Source: JACVRW01 sp035645115
GTDB taxonomy: Bacteria; Actinomycetota; Thermoleophilia; Solirubrobacterales; Thermoleophilaceae
Reading direction: 5' to 3'
Assembly (NCBI GenBank): GCA_035645115.1
Contig: DASQNF010000004.1
Location: 1-19,309, forward strand
Length of the DNA: 19,309 nucleotides
Position numbers and translations under genes: made by a program. Positions 13,545 through 19,309 of this stretch are shown here, in pieces. A model generated the notes under the pieces. That model searched no databases. It saw nothing but the letters and a program-made list of their open reading frames with translations, and was not told the origin of the DNA. Numbering within the stretch: position 1 is the first letter of the stretch; every line of letters begins with the position of its first letter.

Positions 13545-13554
13545 CATCTCCACC

Positions 13555-14943
13555 ATGAAGACAGCCTCCGCGAGCGGCGTCGATATCAAGGACTCGATCC
13601 TCGACGCTGTCGGCAATACGCCGCTGATCCGGCTCTCGCGGCTGGGGGCCCGCCTCAAGCCGCAGCTCGTGGCGAAGATCGAGGCGCTCAACCCCGGCGG
13701 GTCGATCAAGGACCGCGCCGCGGTGGCGCTGGTCGAGGCCGCTGAGCGCGACGGGAAGCTGAAGCCCGGCGGCACGATCGTCGAGCCCACGAGCGGCAAC
13801 ACCGGCGCCGGCCTCGCGATCGCCGCCTCGCTCAAGGGCTACCGGGTGATCGCGGTGATGCCAGACAAGATGTCCAAGGAGAAGATCGACCTGCTGCGGG
13901 CCTACGGCGCCGAGGTGGTGGTGGCGCCGACCGAGGTGGCGCCGGACTCCCCGGAGTCCTACTACCGCGTGGCCGACCGGCTCACCGAGGAGATCCCCGG
14001 CGCCTTCCAGCCGAACCAGTACCGCAACCAGGCGAATCCCGAGGCCCACTACCGCACCACCGGGCCGGAGCTCTGGCGCCAGTCCGGCGGGCGGATCACG
14101 CATCTCGTGGCGGGCGTGGGCACCGGCGGGACGATCACCGGGGTGGGCCGCTACCTGCGCGAGCAGAAGGCCGACATCGAGATCATCGGCGCGGACCCGG
14201 TCGGCTCGATCTACTCGAACGAGGAGGTCAAGCCGTACCTCGTGGAGGGCGTGGGCGAGGACTTCTGGCCCGAGACCTTCGACCCGTCCGTGGTGGACCG
14301 CTACGTCACCGTAGCCGACAAGGACTCGTTCCTGTGGACGCGCCGGCTCGCCGAGACCGAGGGCATCCTCGCCGGGGGCTCGTGCGGCCTCGCGCTCTAC
14401 GCCGCCTATCAGGTGGCGTGCGAGATCGACGACCCCGACGCGATGGTGGCGGTGATCCTGCCCGACGGCGGGCGCTCCTATCTCTCGAAGATCTTCAACG
14501 ACGCCTGGATGCGCCAGTACGGCTTCCTCGAGCGCGAGGAGGAGCTGACCGTGGGCGACGTCCTGCGCCGCAAGCACGACGAGGGCGAGATCCCCCCGCT
14601 GCTCACCGTCGAGACGCACGCGAAGGTGCGCGACGCGGTGACGCTGCTGCACGAGCATCGGGTCTCGCAGCTGCCGGTGGTCTCGGGCCACGACCCGCAC
14701 ACGGTGGTGGGCTCGGTGAGCGAGCGCGGGCTGCTCCGCCACGCCATGGACGACCCGGCGCTGCTCGGCGCGGAGATCGTGGCGGTGATGGAGGCGCCCT
14801 TCCCGGCGGTGTCCGCCGGCGACGGCGTGCGCGAGGCGGTGGAGCTGCTCGCCGACCGGCGCGAGGCTCTGCTCGTGAACATGGACGGCCGCGCGGCGGG
14901 CATCCTGACTCGCGCCGACCTGCTCGAGTCGCTCGCGCGGTGA
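13555..14943 (+). CDS. Cystathionine beta-synthase with CBS-domain pair
   Basis: A 462-residue PLP enzyme that condenses serine and homocysteine to cystathionine. The fold-type II catalytic core shows Lys52 in NPGGSIKDR as the PLP lysine, EPTSGNTG (77-84) and GVGTGGTITG (187-196). Residues DSPES (131-135), QYRNQANPEAHYRTT (155-169) and the FWPE segment match true cystathionine beta-synthases better than cysteine synthases. Two CBS repeats follow at about 333-395 and 405-460; in this family they can bind adenosyl ligands and control activity. The N-terminal heme segment of animal enzymes is missing, as usual in bacteria. The gene overlaps the gamma-lyase gene by GTGA, so the two form a transsulfuration operon. 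The start has no Shine-Dalgarno, consistent with a leaderless message. O-acetylserine sulfhydrylase activity is the alternative. Confidence 0.93.
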   Translation: MKTASASGVDIKDSILDAVGNTPLIRLSRLGARLKPQLVAKIEALNPGGSIKDRAAVALVEAAERDGKLKPGGTIVEPTSGNTGAGLAIAASLKGYRVIAVMPDKMSKEKIDLLRAYGAEVVVAPTEVAPDSPESYYRVADRLTEEIPGAFQPNQYRNQANPEAHYRTTGPELWRQSGGRITHLVAGVGTGGTITGVGRYLREQKADIEIIGADPVGSIYSNEEVKPYLVEGVGEDFWPETFDPSVVDRYVTVADKDSFLWTRRLAETEGILAGGSCGLALYAAYQVACEIDDPDAMVAVILPDGGRSYLSKIFNDAWMRQYGFLEREEELTVGDVLRRKHDEGEIPPLLTVETHAKVRDAVTLLHEHRVSQLPVVSGHDPHTVVGSVSERGLLRHAMDDPALLGAEIVAVMEAPFPAVSAGDGVREAVELLADRREALLVNMDGRAAGILTRADLLESLAR

Positions 14944-16037
14944 GCCCCGTGCCCGAAGGCGCGCGCTTCGCCACGCGCGCCGTGCACGCCGGGCTCGACC
15001 CCGACCCGACCTTTGGTTCGGTGATCCCCGCGATCCACCAGAGCTCCACCTTCGTGCAGCCCGCGCCGGGCGAGTTCGTGGGCCACTACGACTACTCGCG
15101 CTCGGCGAACCCCACCCGCTCGGCGCTCGAGGCGGCGCTCGGCGAGCTCGAGGGCGGACACGGGCTGGCGTTCGCGAGCGGCATGGCCGCCACGCACGCG
15201 CTGATCACCGCCGTCTGCGGGGCCGGCGACCACGTGATCCTGCCCCGCGACCTCTATGGCGGCACCTACCGGCTGGTCGACAAGATCCTCACTCGCTTCG
15301 GGCTCGAGTACGACATGGTCGACCAGACCGACGTCGACTCGCTCGAAGGCGCCCTGCGCCCGCAAACGAAGCTGATCTGGGTCGAGACGCCCACGAACCC
15401 GCTGTTGGGGGTGGTCGACATCGAGGCCGTGGTCAGCCGCAGCGGCGAGGCGCTCGTGGCGGTGGACAACACCTTCGCGACGCCGGTGATCCAGCGTCCG
15501 CTCGAACTCGGCGCCGACGCCGTGATGCACTCCACCACCAAGTACCTGGGCGGCCACTCCGACGTGATCGGGGGCGCTCTGGTGGTGGGCGACGAGCAGC
15601 TCCACGAGCGCCTCCACTTCGTGCAGTACTCGATCGGCGCGGTGCCCGGGCCGCTCGACTGCTTCCTCGTGCACCGGGGCCTGCGCACGCTGCACCTGCG
15701 CGTGGCTGCGCACAGCGAGAACGGTCGGGCGGTGAGCGAGTACCTGGCCACCGTGCCCGGCGCCCACGACGTGCGCTGGCCGGGCTACGGCGGGATGGTC
15801 TCTTTCCGCCACCCGGACGCCCTGCGGATCGTGGCCGCCACCGAGGTCTTCTCGCTGGCGGAGTCGCTCGGCGGGGTGGAGTCGCTGATCGAGGTGCCTC
15901 AGGCGATGACCCACCAGTCGGTGGAGGGCTCGGACGCCGCCGTGGCGCCGGACCTGGTGCGCGTATCGTGCGGCGTGGAGGCGCCGGAGGACCTCGTGGA
16001 GGACCTGCGCCGGGCGGTCGAGGGCCTGGCGGCCTAG
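14940..16037 (+). CDS. Cystathionine gamma-lyase / gamma-synthase family enzyme
   Basis: A 365-residue Cys/Met-metabolism PLP enzyme. With the overlapping CBS gene the likely reaction is cystathionine to cysteine, 2-oxobutyrate and ammonia (gamma-lyase). Gamma-synthase is possible. Markers: YSRSANPTRSALEAALGELE (52-71), SGMAATHA (80-87), VDNTFATP (175-182) and Lys201 in MHSTTKYLGGHSDVIGGALV as the Schiff-base lysine. GTG at 14940 overlaps the CBS stop (GTGA); a second in-frame GTG lies at 14949. The protein is shorter than the usual 380-400 residues. The segment between VRWPG and GYGGMVSF (about 277-288) lacks roughly a dozen residues that in relatives contain the HPxH...RQM loop. The reading frame is intact, so this looks like a natural shortening. 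It ends at a CTAG shared with serA. Confidence 0.92.
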   Translation: MSPVPEGARFATRAVHAGLDPDPTFGSVIPAIHQSSTFVQPAPGEFVGHYDYSRSANPTRSALEAALGELEGGHGLAFASGMAATHALITAVCGAGDHVILPRDLYGGTYRLVDKILTRFGLEYDMVDQTDVDSLEGALRPQTKLIWVETPTNPLLGVVDIEAVVSRSGEALVAVDNTFATPVIQRPLELGADAVMHSTTKYLGGHSDVIGGALVVGDEQLHERLHFVQYSIGAVPGPLDCFLVHRGLRTLHLRVAAHSENGRAVSEYLATVPGAHDVRWPGYGGMVSFRHPDALRIVAATEVFSLAESLGGVESLIEVPQAMTHQSVEGSDAAVAPDLVRVSCGVEAPEDLVEDLRRAVEGLAA

Positions 16038-17629
16038 AGCGAGACCGTCCGGCCGGCGGCGAAGCCGTCCGTGGCCACGATGCGCTCGACCACCTCGCGC
16101 GGCACCGGGCTGTCCGCGGTCACGAGCATCACCGCTCCGCCGGCCGCCTCGTCCTGCGTCTGGCGGCCCACGGCGGCCGAGACGATGTTGATGCCGCAGT
16201 TGCCGAGCTCGGTGCCCACGCGGCCGAGCATGCCGGGCCGGTCCTCGTAGCGAAACACGGCCAGGTGGCGCTCGAGCTGGACGTTGAAGCGCGACCCCCA
16301 GGCCTCGAGCAGGTGTGGCCGGTGGCCCCGCCCGAGCGCCGTGCCCACCGCGCGCGTGCGCGCCCCGCCGCTCACCACGCTTACGCGCATCAGGTCCGTG
16401 AAGTCCCGGGCCTGGGCGCTGCTCGTCTGCGACACGGCGATGCCTCGCTCGCGGGCGATCGCCGGCGCGTTCACGTCGTTCACCTCTTCCTCGATGTGGC
16501 CGCTCAGCACGCCCTTGAGCACCTGCACGGTGAGCAGGCGGGTGTCGCGCTCGGCGATCCGGCCCAGGTACTCGACATCCACCGCGTCCACCGAGGGCCG
16601 CTCCGCCAGGGCGCTCGCGATCCGCCCGAGGTCGCGCGCCAGCGGCAGGAACGGGCCGAGCGCGTCGAGGTCCTCCGGGGCGATCGCCGGTACGTTCACG
16701 GCGCTCGTGACGACGCCGCCGGTGAGCGCCGCCACCACCTGCTCGGCGGCCTGGTAGCCGGCGCGGTCGGTGGCCTCCGCGGTGGAGGCGCCTAGATGAG
16801 GCGTGACCACCACGTCCGGCCTGCCGAACAGCACGTGCTCCGTGAGCGGCTCCCGGCGGAACACGTCGAGCGCCGCGCCCGCCACCTTGCCCGACTCGAG
16901 CGCAGCGTGAAGGTCCTCCTCCACGAGCAGCTGGCCGCGCGCCACGTTGATGATGCGGACCCCGTCCTTCATCTTCGAGAATGCGGCGGCGTCGAGCCAG
17001 TTCTCGGTCTCGGCGGTCACCGGCAGGTGCATCGTGAGGAAGTCGGCTCGCGGGTAGAGCAGCTCCGAGGACTCCGCTCGCTCCACCCCCAGCTCGCGAA
17101 AGCGCTCCGCGGCCACGTAGGCGTCGAAGGCCACCACGTGCATCCCAAAGGCGAGCGCGCGCTGCGCCACGAGCTGGCCGATGCGGCCAAAGCCGAGCAC
17201 CCCGAGCGTCTTCTCGTAGAGCTCCACCCCGCTGAAGCGCGAGCGCTCCCACGTGCCCCCGGTGAGCGACGCGTGGGCCTGCGGCACGTTGCGAGCGAGG
17301 GCGAGCAGCAGCGCCAGCGTGTGCTCGGCGGCCGTGATCACGTTCGACTGCGGGGCGTTGGCCACGATCACCCCGCGCTTGGTGGCGGCGTCCACGTCGA
17401 CGTTGTCCACCCCCACGCCGGCGCGCCCGATCGCCTTCAGGCGACGGGCCCTGTCGAGGAGGTCCCCGGTCACCGTCGTGGCGGACCGGATCAGGAGGCC
17501 GTCGAACTCCCCGATCCGGCGCTCGAGCTCCCCGTGCGGCCAGTCGGCGCCGAGCTCGACTTCGAGCCCGGCCGCTCTGAGCAGCTCCACGCCCGAGTCG
17601 CCGATCGTTTCCTTGACGAGGACCTTCAC
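16034..17629 (-). CDS. serA: D-3-phosphoglycerate dehydrogenase, long ACT-domain type
   Basis: The first enzyme of serine synthesis, oxidising 3-phosphoglycerate to 3-phosphohydroxypyruvate with NAD. The 531 residues match the long actinobacterial form. The NAD loop is GFGRIG (146-151), the catalytic Arg231 is in NVARGQ, Glu260 in FRREP, and His278 in PHLGAS. An allosteric substrate-binding domain follows (about 315-450), then an ACT domain (about 455-528, HLAVFRYEDRPGMLGRVGTE) that normally binds serine for feedback control. The frame is open upstream, but the GTG at 17629 starts exactly at the MKVLVKE-like opening and overlaps the aminotransferase stop (GTGA), so it is chosen. No Shine-Dalgarno. 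Its TAG stop shares a CTAG with the convergent gamma-lyase gene. Confidence 0.96.
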   Translation of the reverse strand: MKVLVKETIGDSGVELLRAAGLEVELGADWPHGELERRIGEFDGLLIRSATTVTGDLLDRARRLKAIGRAGVGVDNVDVDAATKRGVIVANAPQSNVITAAEHTLALLLALARNVPQAHASLTGGTWERSRFSGVELYEKTLGVLGFGRIGQLVAQRALAFGMHVVAFDAYVAAERFRELGVERAESSELLYPRADFLTMHLPVTAETENWLDAAAFSKMKDGVRIINVARGQLLVEEDLHAALESGKVAGAALDVFRREPLTEHVLFGRPDVVVTPHLGASTAEATDRAGYQAAEQVVAALTGGVVTSAVNVPAIAPEDLDALGPFLPLARDLGRIASALAERPSVDAVDVEYLGRIAERDTRLLTVQVLKGVLSGHIEEEVNDVNAPAIARERGIAVSQTSSAQARDFTDLMRVSVVSGGARTRAVGTALGRGHRPHLLEAWGSRFNVQLERHLAVFRYEDRPGMLGRVGTELGNCGINIVSAAVGRQTQDEAAGGAVMLVTADSPVPREVVERIVATDGFAAGRTVSL

Positions 17630-18807
17630 GCCGTGGCCGCGGCGGGCACGCCCGCCTCGAGGACCTGCTGGGCCGCGGCCACGCCGGCGCCCAGCTCCAC
17701 CTCGTGGCCGAGCTCGCGCAGCGTCATCTCCAGGGCCGCGACCGTCACGACGATGTCGAACGGCCCGAACCAGCCGCAGTGGGCGATCCGCGCGATCTTC
17801 CCCTTCAGCCGTCCCTGCCCGCCGGCGATCGTGACGTTGAAGCGCTCGCGCATCAGCTTCGGAACCCGGGCGCCGTCGATGCTCTCCGGGAGCGACACGG
17901 CGGTGACCACGTTCCCGCTCTCGCCGCTTCCGCCGAGCAGCTCGAGGTCGAGCGCCCTCACCGCGGCGCGCGTGGCGCGGCCGAGGAGCTCGTGGCGGCG
18001 GTAGACCTGCTCGAGCCCCTCGGCCTCGATGAGCCCGAGCGCCACGTCGAGGGCCGCCACGAGGCCGACCGCCGGGGTGAAGGGGCTGTCCGGGGGGCTC
18101 GCGCGCTGGCCGCTCGCAGTGGGGCCCCAGTCGAAGTAGAAGCGACGCCCGGGCGCCGCGGCGGCGCGCTCGAGCGCGGCCTCGTTGGGGCTGGCGAACG
18201 CGAGGCCGGGCGGCGCCATCAGCGCCTTTTGCGAGCCGCCCACCAGCACGTCGATGCCCCACTCGTCTTGCGGACATGGGACCGCCCCGATCCCGGAGAC
18301 GGCGTCCACCACGATGAGCGCGCCATGGCGGTGGGCGACCTCCACCAGCTCGCGGACGTCGTTCACGACCCCGGTCGAGGTCTCGGAGAGCGTGGTGAGC
18401 ACGAGCTCCGGGGAACCGTGCTCGCTCAGCCTCGCGTCCAGCTCCGCGGGCTCGATCCGGCGCCCCCAGTCGGTCTCCCAGTGGACCGTCCGTGCCCCAT
18501 AGGCGTCGCAGAGCTCCGCCCAGCGCTGCCCGAAGCGCCCGCAGCCGGCCACGAGCGCCGGCTCACCCGGGCGCACCAGGTTCGCCACGGCGGACTCCAT
18601 CGCACCGGTGCCGGAGCTCGCGAACACGAGCACCTCGTTGCGGGTGCCGAACACGTCCTTGAGGCGGGCCAGCACGCGCGCGTACAGCTCGGTGAACGCG
18701 GGCGAGCGGTGGTAGAGCATCGGCTCGGCCATCACCTGCGAGACCGCCGGCGGCAAGGGCGTGGGACCCGCTGTCATCAGGTACTGCTTGACGTAGGGGT
18801 TCGCCAT
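17626..18807 (-). CDS. Class V aminotransferase (alanine-glyoxylate/serine-pyruvate type)
   Basis: A 393-residue PLP aminotransferase of the AGXT group. MTAGPTPLPPAV (11-22) is the substrate-binding opening, SSGTGAMESAV (64-74) binds the PLP phosphate, VVDAVSGIGA (166-175) carries the Asp that pairs with the pyridine nitrogen, and Lys194 in GGSQKALMAPPG forms the Schiff base. Directly upstream of serA with a GTGA overlap, it is the best candidate for the phosphoserine aminotransferase step, as no SerC-type gene is in view. In Methanocaldococcus jannaschii a class V enzyme of this broad type has been reported to do that job. Serine-glyoxylate or alanine-glyoxylate transamination is the alternative. 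The ATG at 18807 has a TAGTCT box nine bases upstream and no Shine-Dalgarno. Confidence 0.9.
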   Translation of the reverse strand: MANPYVKQYLMTAGPTPLPPAVSQVMAEPMLYHRSPAFTELYARVLARLKDVFGTRNEVLVFASSGTGAMESAVANLVRPGEPALVAGCGRFGQRWAELCDAYGARTVHWETDWGRRIEPAELDARLSEHGSPELVLTTLSETSTGVVNDVRELVEVAHRHGALIVVDAVSGIGAVPCPQDEWGIDVLVGGSQKALMAPPGLAFASPNEAALERAAAAPGRRFYFDWGPTASGQRASPPDSPFTPAVGLVAALDVALGLIEAEGLEQVYRRHELLGRATRAAVRALDLELLGGSGESGNVVTAVSLPESIDGARVPKLMRERFNVTIAGGQGRLKGKIARIAHCGWFGPFDIVVTVAALEMTLRELGHEVELGAGVAAAQQVLEAGVPAAATA

Positions 18808-18816
18808 CCGACGGCG

Positions 18817-18822
18817 AGACTA
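18817..18822 (-). promoter_or_regulatory. Candidate -10 box of the aminotransferase-serA operon
   Basis: TAGTCT on the minus strand ends nine bases before the ATG at 18807, in the 24-bp gap after the DUF4190-like gene. No Shine-Dalgarno is present and no -35 is recognised. Co-transcription from the gene upstream remains possible. Confidence 0.4.
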
Positions 18823-18831
18823 TCGAGCCGC

Positions 18832-19309
18832 TCAGGCGATCAGGCGCAGCACGGCGAGGGCGATCCTGAGCGTGGCGGTGATGGTCTGGGAGTCGTCGAG
18901 CTCCTGCTCGAGATCGTCGCGGAACTGCTCGTCGGTGGCGGCCAGGACCGCAACCAGGATCCAACCTGCGGTGGCGAGGAGCGACAGGACGAGCGCCACG
19001 GTTCCGATGATCCAGCCCGCCTTCGCGAGCCCGCCGTGCTTGGGAGTCTCGCCCGCCGCGACCTTCTGCTTGCCCTTGCGCGAGTAGACCATGCCGGCCA
19101 CCGCACACCCCACGGAGACGAGGCTCGAGAGCCCGCCGGAGATCAGCAGCAGCCCGGCCGAGACGAGCGACAGCACGAACCCGGCCACGGCCGGGCCGTT
19201 GTCGGGAGCGGCCTGCTGGGGGTAGCCCCACTGCTGGCCGTAGGGCGGGTAGCCGTGGCCGGGCGGCGGCGGGTAGCCCTGGCCTGGCGGCGGTGGGTAG
19301 GCCTGGCCC
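18832..19309 (-). CDS. DUF4190-like two-helix membrane protein (partial, 5' end outside)
   Basis: The visible 158 residues continue past the right edge, so the start is not seen. The first 40 or so residues form a Gly/Tyr/Pro/Gln-rich tail with repeats such as GQGYPPPP, followed by a membrane helix (AGFVLSLVSAGLLLISGG...), a basic loop (YSRKGKQKVAAGETPKHGG) and a second helix (AGWIIGTVALVLSLLATAGW). The C-terminus is acidic, then hydrophobic. This layout is common among small actinobacterial membrane proteins carrying DUF4190. Function is unknown; the basic loop between helices suggests both ends face the outside or the loop is cytosolic by the positive-inside rule. An internal GTG at 19188 could be mistaken for the start, but the frame and the repeat tail continue upstream. 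It precedes the aminotransferase gene by 24 bases. Confidence 0.75.
   Translation of the reverse strand, partial: GQAYPPPPGQGYPPPPGHGYPPYGQQWGYPQQAAPDNGPAVAGFVLSLVSAGLLLISGGLSSLVSVGCAVAGMVYSRKGKQKVAAGETPKHGGLAKAGWIIGTVALVLSLLATAGWILVAVLAATDEQFRDDLEQELDDSQTITATLRIALAVLRLIA
19240..19308 (-). repeat. 24-nt tandem repeat encoding GQ-GYPPPP units
   Basis: Two full 24-nt units (19285-19308 and 19261-19284) and a 21-nt third (19240-19260) encode GQAYPPPP, GQGYPPPP and GHGYPPY. It is an in-frame coding repeat of the DUF4190-like protein and may extend beyond the window. Confidence 0.8.

Noticed and set aside
14478..17252. 924-codon minus-strand open frame across the gamma-lyase and serA
   Set aside because: It covers two recognised genes in the wrong frame or strand and has Arg/Gly/Ala-rich composition typical of a shadow.
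1..19309. CRISPR arrays, insertion sequences, attachment sites, phage genes
   Set aside because: No repeat-spacer pattern, transposase, integrase or terminal repeats were seen. The only tandem repeat is the coding repeat at 19240-19308.

Overview
The window is about 19.3 kb of very GC-rich chromosomal DNA, by eye around 70% or more. Codons strongly prefer G or C in the third position, GTG starts are frequent, and many gene junctions are 4-base ATGA/GTGA overlaps. Protein styles and gene content suggest a high-GC actinobacterium, possibly of the Thermoleophilia (Solirubrobacterales-like). That taxon is an inference, since no 16S rRNA or marker gene is present. I see no mobile element, phage gene, rRNA, tRNA or CRISPR array. 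This is amino-acid biosynthesis core, and its novelty lies mainly in regulation and in embedded accessory genes.

Layout from left to right. Positions 106-2084 (minus): argH followed by an overlapping DNA-3-methyladenine glycosylase gene. Positions 2200-2802 (plus): a GNAT acetyltransferase divergent from argH. Positions 2946-9461 (minus): one tightly packed gene string, read right to left as XRE-cupin regulator, leuC, leuD, a trans-aconitate-methyltransferase-like gene, leuB, ilvE, a 53-residue small ORF, and a DegT-family aminotransferase. Positions 9707-10636 (plus): a membrane fatty-acid desaturase divergent from the regulator. Positions 10773-12472 (minus): leuA, preceded by an 18-codon leader peptide with five consecutive leucine codons. 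Positions 12502-13521 (minus): a VAT-1-like quinone oxidoreductase. Positions 13555-16037 (plus): cystathionine beta-synthase and cystathionine gamma-lyase/synthase. Positions 16034-18807 (minus): serA and its upstream class V aminotransferase. Positions 18832-19309 (minus): a partial DUF4190-like membrane protein with a Gly/Tyr/Pro repeat tail.

The genes form linked pathways. LeuA, LeuCD, LeuB and IlvE carry 2-ketoisovalerate to leucine. The class V aminotransferase and SerA would make phosphoserine from 3-phosphoglycerate. CBS and the gamma-lyase would use serine and homocysteine for transsulfuration to cysteine. ArgH completes arginine synthesis.

The most interesting points are: (1) an unlisted leucine-rich leader peptide and possible attenuator before leuA; (2) a second apparent control point at the leuCDB operon, where an XRE-cupin regulator leads the operon and has a perfect 7-bp inverted repeat on its own -10 region; (3) a Tam-like carboxyl methyltransferase between leuD and leuB; (4) a small ORF locked between ilvE and the DegT gene by GTGA overlaps on both sides; and (5) recurring TANNNT boxes 7-11 bases before start codons that lack Shine-Dalgarno sequences, suggesting leaderless transcripts.
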